A stretch of DNA of 64,000 nt from Tenodera sinensis (lineage: Eukaryota > Arthropoda > Insecta > Mantodea > Mantidae), in assembly GCA_030765045.1 (NCBI GenBank), contig CM060962.1, positions 259,486,647 through 259,550,646 of the forward strand, read 5' to 3'. The notes beneath the pieces are model-generated. The model searched no databases. It was not told where the DNA came from and saw nothing but the letters and a program-made list of their open reading frames with translations. The position numbers and the translations under genes were made by a program. This document shows positions 38,191 through 50,881 of this stretch, piece by piece (positions within the stretch are counted from its first letter, which is position 1; every line of letters starts with the position of its first letter).

Positions 38191-39676
38191 AACTTTTTAA
38201 GTATTTATAGGACAAAACTGGACACAGGAGTACATAAAGACCAAACTGCGTCTGAGTGAGTGAATGAGTACAGTTTAAGGGCCCGTCGACAGCTAGGTCA
38301 TTAGGGCCCGTACCAGTCAAATGTGTTAACCGTTAGACCCAATCAGAAATCCCCCTTTCACTTCACTGCAACAGAAGGTGCCTCTTAGAACCATCTAGTA
38401 CACAAAACGAATTTAGTAATATGCACTGTTTGGGATATCTCTCATTTTGTTGTCGTCTAGCAAGGGGTGAGTGACCAATGACAGTTGCAATACAAGGCAA
38501 GAGGCGTGGCAGTGTAATAAGGACAAGCAGAGGTGGTGTTGGGAGTGGGGAAGGGTAGCATACACCTGGCCTCGTAAAAAAGTCACGTTTTAATTTCCTT
38601 TAGATTTATCTCCAAATTATTAATGCCTATTATGATGGAAAAGGTTGCAAAAGTTGCTTGAAATAAGCAGAATTTATTGAGTTAAACTTTTGTGTTATAA
38701 GAAAAGCTTTAGCTTTGTCCCTAGAATCACAAAAACGTGTAAAAATTTACAGCAAACATAATGCAATATTATATTGAAAAGTATAAAGCTGTTTAATCCT
38801 TCTACAAATTCCCTATATTAATACTAAAATTAAAATTGGTATCGAAATAGCTTTAAACATGCTTCTCATTACGTTATATTATAATACAGTTTTTTCTTTC
38901 AAATGAAAGGTTTTCTTCTAATACGTATGCAATAAACCGCCTTTCTTGTGTGGCATTAACATTTAATTACATTCCTGTGAATTTGCATGGTGTCTGAAGT
39001 ATGTCGAGCTTGCCATCGACCAACAATCTGGCCACGTGTAGCTTCTGACCTATACGGTATACTGTGAATCAAACAACAGTTGTAGCTTAATGAGTAACGG
39101 TTTAGTGAAAGACCAGAAAAAATCACTACTTTCCTTTCATGTCAACATGTCATTGGTTATACCTATGCCCAGCCAGTACTATGAATACTGCTGTCATTGG
39201 AGGGAGTTAAAGAAGGGGAAGCTAGGAAGTCCTCGTTAAACAATAATAATACCCTTGCATTCTACTGAATTTGTTTTCTGTACCTGTACTAAACGTTAGC
39301 AGGTAGGAAAGTGAGCGGAGGTGACGTTTAATCAACCAACGAATAAATAATAATACAAAAGAACGGACTAGTCCATGTGATCTTCAATACAATACCACTG
39401 TTTTAATTTATAGACTACTATTTAATAGTTGATTGACAGGTACAATATGACAATAGTGAGCCAGGAGATATGAAAGAGGTGGTACAGAAAACAAAAATGT
39501 GCTTCGATATTACGATATTGGATATCTGGGAGGATGGTATGCCTTCAGTCCCATGAGCCCTTTTCTGCGTAAGTCCCTGTTTATAGATACTTTTTTCAAA
39601 ACACGCTATACATACATATATTATTACGATTAAGGAAGATTTGATACTGAATTGAAAACCTAATAAATTTACTCAC

Positions 39677-39916
39677 CTCCCTTTACCTGAGGATTGTCAT
39701 TCTGCTGCTTGGAACTGTCAGTGAAGAAGAAGTTTTTTAATTTCGTCCACCAATCACCTTCCGGACTACGCCGCACTCTGTTGCGCTGAAAGGAATATGT
39801 TCCAGCAGAAGGATCTTTCTTGACGTGACGTGCTACTTCTCGCCCGTCCTGGACCTGGTACCGCTTCCCGACACTCGGTACGGAGTTGCAGTAGTGGCTC
39901 CAGATTCTGTCCTTGT
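39677..39916 (-). CDS. Internal exon of the same unrecognised host gene (exon Y)
   Basis: Reading the minus strand, the acceptor is ATCATACAG and the donor is GGAG|GTGAGT, a near-consensus site. The 240 nt are 2 nt, 79 codons and 1 nt, again phase 1-1. The peptide starts DKDRIWSHYCNSVPSVGKRY. It continues with a strongly basic stretch (FQRNRVRRSPEGD) and an amphipathic WWTKLKNFFF segment, then a Gln/Asn-rich end. The basic RVRR could be a furin-type processing site, which is inference. A second possible donor (CAG|GTAAAG) ten bases earlier would give phase 0 and break the frame into the next exon, so GTGAGT is preferred. Confidence 0.65.
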
Positions 39917-41510
39917 CTGTATGATACAGAATTTTATTTTACAGTTAGTAATTGACATTCCCATTGCACTGATAGTACGCCATATTCTAGAGCCTTGGGA
40001 GTAAATTTACAAACCTAGAAAAAGGTGAAGGGAGAAGTAATGGTGGGTCCTAGTTAATTACTGCTTTCTATTTATGTTCGCTTCGCCTTGATCGTCAACG
40101 GCTGCTTATGAGCTGATGTGAAATCGTCCGCTCCTCCTTTCCTCTCTCCTACGCAGAATGCTGCTTTCTGGTGTCTTCTGCTCCGGCTGCTCTGGCATGT
40201 GATCTTAACATCAGGGTATGTGTGAGTGTTTGCGAATAAAACCAGAACTTCGTTGAAACACTTTTATTCTCACCAAAATAATAAAGCGTGAAATTTGCCG
40301 ATCGTTATTAAATTAGTTGAGTCGTTACCGTGTCTTTACTAAGACAGAAGATTGTTAATATTAACTATAATGTGTCCTCACACTTGAGGATCCGGAATAC
40401 AAGTCCCGTAGCTGAGATGCTCGCTCGGCGGTTTGGGCGGCACGTGTACTGCCCCGTCGGATTCTGGAGGGCAACCCTAAACGACCCTTTCTCTCCGGGT
40501 TCTCGCAGGCAAGTCTCTGTGCGTTATGACGCTCTCTGTACCTTTCACTTCCTAATTAGCGACAGGGTTTCGAAGAAACGATCATCCCTTGTTTTCCGGC
40601 TCACACCGGCACTGAGCGATTTCCAGGAAAAATGGTCTTACCAGGTTTCGCTCGACTACCTGAAGCTCGCCCCTAATAACTTGTCTGTACCTTTTCGTGC
40701 CTTTTGACTATTTTAGTCACAACTAATATTCCCAGATCTCGTACATTTATACACGTAACAATGTTAACATTTTCTGATTATTTAATTCCGCCATGTGATG
40801 CAGTATTATATCCATAATTATGGCGTTCACAATTTCGGCTTCAGCACATGAAGACGTTCCTCTACTTCAGCTGTTAAGACTTCAAAGATGAAATAAAATA
40901 TCAGTGGACTTTTGTTGCAGTTTAGTCGACCTAAAGCTTACTGTTCAACTCCGCAGCAAAGGATGCTTTCCTTGTTTCCCAAAATCTCTTCCTGAACAAG
41001 TTGCAATATGAACCCTTCCCTAAAGCTTCTCGGGTTATAGAAAAAGTAAACCTCTTTACTGCTAGTGACGGATAGTCAAAAGAGGAGATGTGAGACAGTT
41101 TCCTCATCCTCGTCGCATATTCTACTGATGGATTCATTTCTGTAGAGTTCTAGTTTACGTAGATGTGTCGTCAAGAGACTATACTCGGAACTCAATGCAA
41201 CTACTTTCCTTATTCCTGTTCTATCTAATCTCAGAATAGATGAAAGACTTCTGAACTATAATCTACTTACAGTTAAAGAAGCAGTACGGGCAAAATAGAA
41301 GTAATGTTGCCACACGAACATGGTTTTAGTAATCTTCATGGCGAAATGTATACTATCGAGTGTTTGGAGTCATGACGACATAATGCATAATGGTTTATGT
41401 TGGTAAGCAAATACTAAACCACCTGTGCCACGCCCGGCCCTGCCTTACCTATTTCTGCCACTTCCCTGTGGTGGATTGTGGCTGAATTTTATAGATAGTG
41501 TACCTGCTTT

Positions 41511-42678
41511 TTTTTTTTTTGTTTTTTTTTTTTTTCCATTTACATTCTTTATTTTCAGCATGTTCCATTACAAGAAACGTAATACTACAGGCCATTATAG
41601 TACATACTCAATAAATATACTAACACATAGTTTTACATATGGGATATCGTTAGTTGCGCTCTAGAGTTTATCCAGGTCTATTATGTTTAGGTATTCAATA
41701 AATTCGATTGTATATCCCGTTACTAATTTATGTTCTTGAAATGTCCATTTTCCATATTTGTTTATCATTGTTTTCTTGAATTTGGTTCTTTCCCTGTCAA
41801 GCTTTGGACATTCAAATAAAAGGTGTACTACGGTCTGTTCCACTGTTCCACAGGAGCACATAGGAGAGTCCTTTATCTTAAATCTGTAGAAGTAAGAATT
41901 AAGTCTGCCATGTCCGGTTAGGAAGGTTGTGACTTTACCATTAAGTGGAAACTTAAGACGTAATCTATCTGCCACTGTAGGGAAATAAGATTTAGTCACT
42001 GCTCCATTTTTGGTGTTTTACCACTCACTTTCCCACTGATTCATACTTTCTTCATGTAGCTTTCGCATGATGTTACTCACGGGTATCCTGTCAAAATTAA
42101 CTGGTAGGTCCTTGTTGTTCGCTGCCTGTTTCGCCAATTGGTCAGCCAGCTCGTTCCCTTCAATTCCGACGTGAGCCTTGACCCATGTGAAGTAGATAAT
42201 CCAGCTGTGTGCTTCTAGTTGTCTTATTTGTTTTCTTATTTGTTCAATAAGGTGAAGATGGTTGTTAGAGTTCCGTAATGAATCAAGGGTGATTCTACTG
42301 TCAGTGTGGACGGCAGCTGTTTTTTGAACATGCTGTAGTTGGAGATGTTCAAACTGTTCTAGGGCTTTGAGAATTGCGAACTGCTCTGCTTGATTGTTAG
42401 AACATCTACTGTGTAATTTATATTGTATTTGGTGGACTAGTACTTGGTCTATGAATATAGCAATTCCGGATCCAACGGCCGAATCTTCCTTACTTCCACC
42501 AGTGAAAATGTCTACTAAATGGGTTTGATGATTGGGTTTCTCTTTGATCTTGATTATTTCTGCTGGATGAGGCCACGTTGCGTAATGCTCTGCTGTATCA
42601 ATCGTAATTCCTTCCTGGTTCCGTTTCTTGATTTCATATAATCTCGCAATCTCCTGAATATGTATCCCTATGGGAGTG
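41511..42678 (-). mobile_element. 5'-truncated LINE with RNase H domain, poly(A) tail and target-site duplications
   Basis: A minus-strand reading frame runs from the 5' truncation at 42677 to a stop at 41661, broken by a single TAA at about 42018. It carries an RNase H domain (NNQAEQFAILKAL, VHTDSRITLDSL, WVKAHVGIEGNELADQLAKQ) followed by the cysteine-containing C-terminus usual for R1/jockey-type LINEs (TGHGRLNSYF, CSCGTVEQTVVHLLFEC). The 3' end has AATAAA about 25 bp before an A-rich tail (T run at 41508-41536 on the plus strand). The 15-bp sequence TAGTGTACCTGCTTT flanks both sides (41496-41510 and 42679-42693). The first RNase H catalytic Asp, normally TDGS, is Gly (FTGGS), so the copy is dead. 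It lies in the host intron in the same orientation as the gene. Confidence 0.88.
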
Positions 42679-43264
42679 TAGTGTACCTGCTTTGTTGGTA
42701 ATTAACGATGGCACCTTGTATATTATGAGTACCTATATTAGGTATACGTTGTGGGTTGGATTTGCCTCGGCTATGGAATTGCTCAGCAGTTGAACATGTA
42801 TCTCTAGTCAGGTGTGGAGGGAAAGGAGCTAGGAATTTTGGAAGTGTTCAGGCGCTAAAATATGCATATTGTGGGTAGGTATAATTAGGCATACGCATTT
42901 GGACACTCCATAATCTATATAACACATAAACCTAAACATTACAAGTCTTGTTACACAATTACATACAATGAGTTCTCCATACTATTGTTAGTTCCTAATT
43001 GCGGTGAAGGCATCCGCTCTAATTAAAGACTATGTTACAACTCCCCCAGTTGACGTCTCGCTACACTAAAAATCTTCCCAAAAATGACACTCGATACTAC
43101 AGCAGCTGGCTTAAGGATATGTTTTATTTCAAAGGGCAGTTCCAAGGGATGGACCCTCATTGTGTTTTGCCTTCCCACACACACTGTAATTGACTTTTCA
43201 TGTTGTGAGAAAGTATGTTAACTATTATTCAATTATTATATCCATATATATGAACTAACAAAAC

Positions 43265-43353
43265 TATGTTCAATTAGTACAGTCACAAACTTATCCTAAT
43301 TAATTAATATATGTTCAATTAGCACTGTCACAAAATTACCCTAATCAATTAAC
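43265..43353. repeat. 45-bp tandem duplication
   Basis: TATGTTCAATTAGTACAGTC and TATGTTCAATTAGCACTGTC begin adjacent 45-bp units. Confidence 0.85.
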
Positions 43354-44779
43354 AGCGTCACATTAATGCTTGTTTTATTCCCTTCCTCTTATTTCCCTCC
43401 TGAGCCTGAGATCCACATGTACTGATAGTTCTGAGTGCCAGACATTTCACATAAAACCAATGGGAGACGCACTTACACTGCTGTGGACCGTCGTTACGAG
43501 CATGTCTTTCAACCACTGGAACTCAGGTGAAATTTTCCGTGCTCCTCCAGTTTCATTGCTCACCTAGATCTGATCTGCTTATATATCCGCAGTTGTTAGC
43601 CCTATTTTACGTATGTTTATATATTATGATTATAGTTTAAAATATAGCAAATATCAAATGACGACAATGACAGTACAATGTAGCATGAATGTTTCGGCAC
43701 AAAATAAACTGCTATAACGATATTGTGTTTTTTAAACACATGATACGAAAATTTCAAAATTTATTTTTAAGTAAAATAAGAGAATAATACACAAATTTAC
43801 TTTAATTTCAAAGACTGAGCAATCAAACAAATTCTGTACAGCCTTTTGACTGCCACGAAGACAATGATAAGTTCTTCCAATACTGATGTAAAGCTACTAA
43901 AATAGTTTTGTATTTTCCATTGTCCAACATAAGCCGTGTGCATACAAAGCTTCGATGAAAGTGTTTGCATTTATGGCGACTATTTAAATGAGAATGTACT
44001 CTGACCCTGTCTACCAGTAGGCTGATGCGTGTGTGCCAGACTGGCTCGGCCAGGATAATGTAGAATGCAGATAGCAGATACCGACAACATTAAAGAAAAA
44101 TAGCATCAGAAACCTATAGCTTAGACACATTTCTATGCACTTGATATACAAGTTCAAAAATTTAAGCCGCAAAGATACATGGCTTTTAAACAGTTAATTA
44201 TGCAACTCTTGTATGGTGCTGAAAATTATGGTGTGGAAAATCATTAAATGTACAAATAAACGTAGCCTATAACATCCATTCTGTTTTCTTAACCATGTAC
44301 TCACTATGTTCATGTTTAAAAAAGTGGAAAAGGAGGAAGATGCAATCCAAATACTATCTAGCAAACAAAATCTACTGCCTCCAAGATCCTCGTAAACTTC
44401 AGAAACATGAAGGCAGCGACACAATAGTTGGTGACCCACACAAGCCAGATTTATATAAAAAGATACAACATGAAAACGATGAGTTGACAATTCTGTGTTT
44501 TTTTTAAATAAATACCGAAAATGTAATGATTTGCGAGAATCGTCCAACTGTGCCTGTTAAATGTGAGGGCTAGTGAACTCGATTGGTATGTTTTGGCAAC
44601 GCTCACATCGTCGTATGCTGAAAGGCTCAAAATCTCACCAGTGCGCTGCCGTTCAGCATGGAGTTACCACCACAAGCTGTATGTGCTAATGAGCTGCACT
44701 CTGTCATATTTTTATGGGACAAAACACCAGAGTATGGTATGGTAAAAACCTGGCGAAAGTTCCTCCAAAAAGTCAAAAG

Positions 44780-45315
44780 TTGCGCATTCGTCAGGGAAAG
44801 TTATGGTAGTAGTGTTCTCGGACTGTCACTACCTGCCTCGTAACACTACAATAAAGGCAGATAGATACTATGCTTTGTTGAGGAATCTCCAAGCTGTCAT
44901 CAAAAGAAAACGTCCTAGGGTTTTTTCTCGAAAAGTTCTCTTCCTTGTATGACAATATCCGACCTCATTCAACTCGAATGACCCCGATGGAGCTCGGAAA
45001 ATTCAACTGGGAAATGTTTTTCACTCTCCATATTAGCTAGATCTCACCCCAAGTGATTTTCACATGTTCTTCCAACTCATCTTTCATCTTGGAGATCGAG
45101 ACCTTCGCCCGGTTATGAAGTCAAATAAAAAATGAATCACTGCCTACGACCACAAGACCCAACCTGGTACAACAATGCTTTGGAAAAAATTGTCAGATTA
45201 CCAAATATTTGGCAAAAAATGGCGACTGTAAAAGGTAATAGGATGCTGTAAAACGTAATTAAACTTATGTTAGCATGCTAATTGTGTTTAATACATTTAA
45301 ATAGCAAACATTTTA
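44780..45315 (+). pseudogene. Mariner transposase C-terminal relic in the host intron
   Basis: The plus strand reads RVFSRKVLFLYDNIRPHSTR, the second catalytic block of mariner transposases (LLHDNARPHxA), followed by KFNWEMFFTLHIS and then a TAG. In a shifted frame the end reads WYNNALEKIVRLPNIWQKM, comparable to the family's final FYxxGIxKLVxRWxKC block. Stops and frameshifts make it inactive. I could not see matching inverted ends. It is antisense to the host gene. Confidence 0.6.
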
Positions 45316-45534
45316 TAGAACGCCACTTGTATATGTTGCGAATGTACATTGTTAAAAGAAAATTGTGCATTCATTGGCTACTGTAAATATGTTTTACTAG
45401 ATGTATATAGTCCTAATAGGAATTTAGGCAAGCCTCTGACTTAGGATAAGAAATAAGCACGATAGAAGTAAAAGGCCAGAAGTCGTATTGTGTTTTCTTA
45501 AGTGTAAATGTACTCCATAGCACTTAGGTGCGTA

Positions 45535-45760
45535 GTAACAAATTATGCGGGAGATTAGAGACATCCTGTATTCGATTTCCCAGCGATTGATGTGGATAGA
45601 AGGAGAGCGTGGATTGCGCGTAATACATTCCACGACTACGTCACGAGGAAAAGTGAAGTGATAGGAAAAATAGAACTAGATCGCATTAGTGAAGTGACAG
45701 TGAACCAGGTGATGTCACAGTGAAAGTTAAACTAGGTCGTATTAGTGAAGTGACAGAACT
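45535..45760 (+). repeat. Dispersed repeat B, copy 2, with internal duplication
   Basis: GGGAGATTAGAGACATCCTG is followed by AAAAGTGAAGTGATAGG. The unit AACTAGATCGCATTAGTGAA is repeated as AACTAGGTCGTATTAGTGAA about 70 bp on. Confidence 0.55.
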
Positions 45761-46632
45761 TGTTGAGTTGAGAGTGAAAACTGGGAAAAGTGGCAATATT
45801 GAAATAAGTGCTAGGCTACCTGTTGCCACCGTCTGAGAAAGTTTGTCTTTTCATAATTTTTTTTTATTTTTACTTCACAACTAATGCTTTAGGGTTATCT
45901 TAGTTGTGGCATCAAACTTCATGTTTAACATAGCAGGGATCAGAACACATACCCCTTCAGTGCTGTAGTTAAAATTGGAGGGCAGTTTTCAGTGAGCCTC
46001 ATACTGAATAAATATGACCACCTTGCCATGAAAAATAAAAACCAAATCATATTGCACAACTTGAGGAAACCAGAAAGTGTAAAGTATTCAAAACCTATAT
46101 TTTTTGTTACTAATATGTCTACAACTCTTCTTTGTAGTTCTGTATACGATATATTGTTTAAAATAAAACTTAAGATATTATAATGCCAGGATAAAATGGG
46201 CAGAATAATCATGAATGTATTAAAATTACAATGATCAAAGCTTGTGCATATATCCGTGAACTTATATCTGTAATAGAAGTGTTCATTTTTTTCAGCTTTG
46301 TGTTGAACAAAACATATGCAGCAGAGAAGATTTGAAATACAATAAAATAAAGTAATTTTCTTTCTTTGATTATTTCGTATATAATTACTATTAAACACAT
46401 TGAATATTCTGCACAAAATCAAAGACATACCTATTAGATTAAAAGATAAACATTAAAAATCTTCAAAGCATTTACACGTCACATATAAACTTCATTTCCG
46501 TAGCTGTTAATAATTCACAGTGAAGTTCATAGAATATGTGGAGAAAAATCGATCCTAGTGTTCTATTGTTTGTAGAAAAGAAGGATACTTATTTGTGCAA
46601 GTTTTAGAATTTTTCCAGTGTTATTAATGTTT

Positions 46633-47410
46633 ACTTTCGCTACCATGTATAGTAAGGTAGAGGAAGTATTGTATATCACCGAAAAAATCGACGTCGAGAT
46701 TTCACCGGAAATATGTTTTAAGGCCCCCTGAATAATAAAAAAAAAAGTATTTTTAGAAAAAGGTCCGTGTGTGCCTGTGTGTCTGTCATTCTGTGGACAG
46801 CATAACTCAAAAACGAAAAGTCGGTTAAAAGCTAAAGTTGGTATTTAAGGATGCGACAGGAAGATTTTGAAGAAAATTGCTTCACCCTAAACTAGCCTTT
46901 ACATTTAACATTTTTCGAAAATTTTGGTTTTCTTGAAAATGGCTCTAGCGATTTTTATTAAAATGGTATATATTTGAGATACTTTTGTGACAAATTAAAT
47001 GTTTATCTTGAATTCTTTGGCTATAGCCCATAAAGTCCTATTTACTCTGGATGAATTTTGCATAACTGGTAAGCCGTAAGAGATAGACCAAATAGTCCTA
47101 TACAAAAAATCTAAGTCTTGCTAAAATACACCGTTTCTGTCGAAATAAACTTTTTTGTAGAGTGAAACATTTCGAGACGTGCCTTTTTATTTTTGTGAGT
47201 TTTGGAGAACTTATACTTCTGTCAAATATAACATCGTTATTCTTTTTTTTATAAGTTAGCCGTGCAAAGAGAACGGAATTTCAAAGCTTTAAAAGATTTC
47301 ACTATCGCTCAAAGCCTACTGTATTCCCATATTCGAAGAAGATATAGGAATAAGAGTTTGTAAGAAAGGTTAGTTCAAGAGTAGAGAAAGTCATATAAGT
47401 GCAACACATC
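46633..47410 (+). repeat. Family A repeat, near full-length copy in the host intron
   Basis: It begins TTTACTTTCGCTACC and ends AGTAGAGAAAGTCATATAAG followed by TGCAACAC. All middle blocks are present. It lies antisense to the host gene. Confidence 0.82.
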
Positions 47411-48284
47411 AGATTTTCTATTGAAATCTGCAACGCTAAATCAATAAAACTTGCAGCACAACTTAATTGAATCCTGTTACTTAAACAAATAACAATAAAA
47501 TTCAAGGAGGACGAAGAGGAATATAGCCTAAGGCACCATAGGAGGTATAACAAGCCAAAAGAGTTATTTGTGTGCTTTTACTCATTGAACACAGCTGTTT
47601 GAGCAACATTACCAGGACGCCAAGAAAAAGCTAGAGGACATTTATTTCAATACCATAGAGTGGGGGAATAGAAAAAACGCCATCGACTTTCGGTACGTAT
47701 CCTAAATGGTGCATGTATACCACTCCTCGCCCAATTGCACACATAATACAGTTTGCTGTAAACAAGAAGAGACTTGTAACAGTTACGGGAGAGACGTGAT
47801 TCCAAATGAGTTACATAGTAATCTCCCGTTTGCTATTGCTTTAGCCCAGTGGTGCTAATGGAGGGGACGCCAGGTTTAATCCATTCCCCTGCTTTGTTCT
47901 TCAGGTTGTCCACCGTCCAAGAACCTTATATTCTCTCAGCACTGTATCACCGGATAGTCCGATCACTCGTAACGCACGGTGGTGAAGGGACAAAGAAAGA
48001 GAATGACACCGCGGGTCACAAATTGGCATCCCTGATCTAGCCAATTAGATATCGCTATCTTCCTTGCCCTTCGCCAATAAGCTGGGCTTTGAGGGGTAGT
48101 ATGTTACCATATATAAATATACTACATTCGTAGCACGTGCTTTCATACTGCTTAGTGGTTTTTTTATACAACACGTCAACGCTGTCCTCCCACTATCTGA
48201 ACTGTCACAATTTCTTCTTGTTTAAGAACCATAGTCAAAACAGTAACAGCCTACTTCTACGCTACTTTCTCACCACTGTTTTAC

Positions 48285-48506
48285 CTGTCATGAAGCCCCA
48301 TCTGCTGCCATTGGTCAAGAAACCTATCAGGGCACCTTTGATGCTCAGATGCCAAGACATCCATGGTAATGGTTCTACTAGATCTCCTGCTCGAAAACAG
48401 TTCCATATAATGGGGCCGTTATCTCGTTCCCTTATCCAAGTCGCTCCTGCACGTCCATCGCCGTTTTCCGTCGACACATCGTACACAAACCCCGCTCCAG
48501 TCAACC
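48285..48506 (-). CDS. Internal exon of the same unrecognised host gene (exon X)
   Basis: The exon lies on the minus strand between the acceptor TTGTTATTCAG and the donor ACAG|GTAAAA. It is 222 nt long: 2 nt, 73 codons and 1 nt, so it is a symmetric phase 1-1 exon. The peptide contains GAGFVYDVSTENGDGRAG, then WIRERDNGPIIWNC and WMSWHLSIKGALIGF. It is Gly/Trp-rich and shows no transmembrane helix. It follows exon W across a 1.57-kb intron and splices in frame to the exon at 39677-39916 across 8.4 kb. The base composition is clearly richer in GC than the surrounding intron. I cannot name the domain. Confidence 0.72.
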
Positions 48507-50072
48507 CTGAATAACAAAAACAGGCTCGTGGAAAAATGGTCACAATACAACATTTGTTGCAAATGAAATACAATGAGATCTCTTAGTCTCTCCATAGCAC
48601 CGTCAAAAATTAATAAGCAATCTTATTGTTTAGTGTCTTTCAAGGACGCACCGGTTGCATTCCGTGCCCCAAAACACTATTCCTATTGTAACAAGGATTG
48701 TGAATGATGGGAAATATCAGACTGTCTTTAACAGCGTAAAAGCGTGGTTTCATTTAAGTACAAAGTGTTTGCAATTGGTCACAATCTGTTTTAGTGGGTA
48801 AATACGCAGAACAAGTGAAACAAAGCTTTCCAATTCCACATTACCATTTGGGAATATTCTTTACAATTTAAGAATGAATCCCGTGAGAAAAGTTCTGTCA
48901 ATGACCCTAATATTAGTTGTAAACCCCCATTATTTCTTTTTCTGAAGTCAGTAGTGTATAAATATAATGCAAAAGCAATGTTCCTCATCTCAAAATGTTT
49001 AGTTGGGTGCTATCCTTCCTCCTTCTGTTCTACAACTTTCTGCGCCTTTTTTGCAGGGGGAGCTTGGTATGTTATCTAAAAGAAACAGCTTAAAATTTCA
49101 AAGTGAAATTTAGATATGCAACAATTTTAAAATAAATTGCCATAATCATTGTTTTTACGGATTGCTTGTCTTCTTCAGTTATATGTGTGTGTATATATCT
49201 ATGGTTAATCATTTATTTTCGGATCAATGCACTTATTTTTTGAGTGTAGTACTCTAGTCTTTGTTGGTGTCCATACTTCCCAACAAAGACAGGATAATGT
49301 TGTGTCTATTCCGGATAGTTAGATTGACCACGGATAGAAACACACATTTGACGATGCAGTGATACTCAGAAGTCAAATGCAAGATATCATATTCATTGCT
49401 GAATATTATTAATAATTATAATTGAATTAGGCGCTGGTAGTAATGTTATTAAAGATTATTTGTATCCCAACAAATTAAACCCGTTTTTGTTCCCTATCCA
49501 CTACAGTGACTATATTTAAGCAAAGAGGTACAATGGCAGACATCACTGTTGGTCCTGCTATTGCAATTAGAGTAATCAGTCGAAACCTTAACTTCTTTTT
49601 TTAAAACTTGAATAGAATAAAGAGGAAATCTATAATACCATATCCAGAGGTAACGGGGAAAAGCACTCCTGAGATATGACTCCGAAGTCACCCTCCTCAA
49701 TGATTACAGTAAAACAGGGCATAGCAATTTCTAAGAATTAAAGCTGGAATGAAGGAAATGTACGTTAACTATTAATGCATCATAGGCAGGAATATCGCAG
49801 ATAATCCACCTCCCCCCCCCCCCCCCTTCGCATCCCTCGTATAGTCTTTTGACATGTTCACACAGCATCTAAACTGGTTTCTATCTGCCTATCAGTCACC
49901 CCTGGCCACTTCTTTCCGCGTTCTAATCTGCCAGCGTATATCGAATAAGAATGAAAGAGACTTTGTTTCTCTCTCTCTCTCTCTTTCTCTCTCTATGTGC
50001 AGTGGCTTTCCCCGACCTGTCTTTGTCTGTGTCTTCCACACTCTAGTTGGTAAGGTATGAAGTTTGGTTTAC
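48507..50072 (-). other. Intron between exons W and X of the host gene
   Basis: About 1.57 kb, AT-rich. It has a C homopolymer at about 49812-49827, a short CT run at about 49970-49995 and no recognisable transposon protein. The joining phases on both sides are 1. Confidence 0.6.
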
Positions 50073-50286
50073 CTGGAAGCACGGTGGAATTCCAAATCCA
50101 TGCTGTCCATCTGCCTTCACCATCCGTCCAGGACATGGACATTCCTTCCGCCCAATCGAAGTTCCAGAACCAGAGTCTGCTTTTCGAATCATTGAAAGTA
50201 ATATCTTGCTCTTCAGGTGCAGTGATAGCTTCAGAAATGTAGCCGTTATCCTCGGTTATGTCCCACCAGAAGGATGGCACGTGTAT
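50073..50286 (-). CDS. Internal exon of an unrecognised host gene (exon W)
   Basis: The reverse strand is open for 71 codons. It begins after a CAG acceptor with a short pyrimidine stretch and ends at CCAG followed by GTAAAC. The exon starts in phase 0 and ends in phase 1, and its 214 nt fit exactly. The peptide is rich in Trp and acidic residues (it contains FWWDITEDNGY and RLWFWNFDWAEG) and has an N-x-S/T sequon near its end (WNST). This suggests a secreted or extracellular domain, but I do not recognise the family. Its 3' phase joins the exon at 48285-48506 without a break, giving a Gly codon across the junction. Coding potential, splice sites and phase are seen; function is unknown. Upstream exons were not found with confidence. 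Confidence 0.7.
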
Positions 50287-50806
50287 CTGTGTAGGACAAG
50301 GCTTCTTTTAGATAGTTGGATTTACATGAGCCTATTTTATCTTGAACAGTTAATGGGACATCAAAATGTTGAAAGTGGTTTTCTAAAGTATTAGATCTAT
50401 TTTGAACAGGCATTAGCGGAAGCTCAAGGAGTGTATATAGGTATAAATTTTAATTTAATGATTAATAGAATTCTTGAAATATTACTTAATTTACATGAAT
50501 TTTATTAGATATACTCAAAATCTCCTCAGACAGATATTGAACTAGAGATAACAGTTTTTAGAATTGTGATTACCTTTGTAACTACCTCTCAGATGCAAAT
50601 TTGCATACAGTGTATAGATTTTCTTTAAAAAAAATGTGAATTCATGTGCTGTATTGTCATAAAGTTAGTTTTATGTGCTCTCTTATAAATGTAATGTACT
50701 CTTTAATATGTATTTTCATTGCTCGCACTACACCTGTATTTTAAATATTTGTAAGAATTGTTTTATGTCTGCTAGTTATGCTATGACCTCTGCAGTCTTC
50801 ACCACA

Positions 50807-50835
50807 GACACACACACACACACGCACACACGCAC

Positions 50836-50880
<45 letters not shown>
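50807..50880. repeat. (AC)n microsatellite with ACGC interruptions
   Basis: AC units interrupted three times by CGCA near the left end. Confidence 0.95.

Positions 50881-50881
<1 letters not shown>

Larger units (their letters stand above)
34228..39676 (-). other. Intron between exons Y and Z of the host gene
   Basis: About 5.4 kb. It holds the candidate cassette exon, a copy of dispersed repeat B, the head-to-head tRNA-like pair, a GAGT microsatellite and a diverged 139-bp tandem duplication. The remainder (about 35.8-37.2 kb and 38.4-39.6 kb) is AT-rich and I see no genes in it. Near 37300 and 38300 there are two similar short segments reading roughly GGACCCATCGACCATTAGG, which look like copies of one repeat. 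Confidence 0.5.
39917..48284 (-). other. Large intron between exons X and Y of the host gene
   Basis: About 8.4 kb. It contains a GC-rich 125-codon open segment on the plus strand (40330-40707), a 5'-truncated LINE with target-site duplications, a 45-bp tandem duplication, a mariner relic, a repeat B copy and a family A copy. A minus-strand 162-codon ORF at 45940-46428 is AT-driven and hydrophobic; I do not regard it as a gene. The rest (about 40.7-41.4, 42.7-44.5 and 47.5-48.2 kb) shows nothing I can name. Confidence 0.5.

Noticed and set aside
40330..40707. Plus-strand 125-codon frame in a GC-rich patch
   Set aside because: It might be an exon, but I found no matching partner and no recognisable domain. 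A repeat is equally likely.
45940..46428. Minus-strand 162-codon hydrophobic frame
   Set aside because: It is AT-driven composition in an intron, with no family motif or convincing splice context. A chance frame of this size is plausible in 64 kb.
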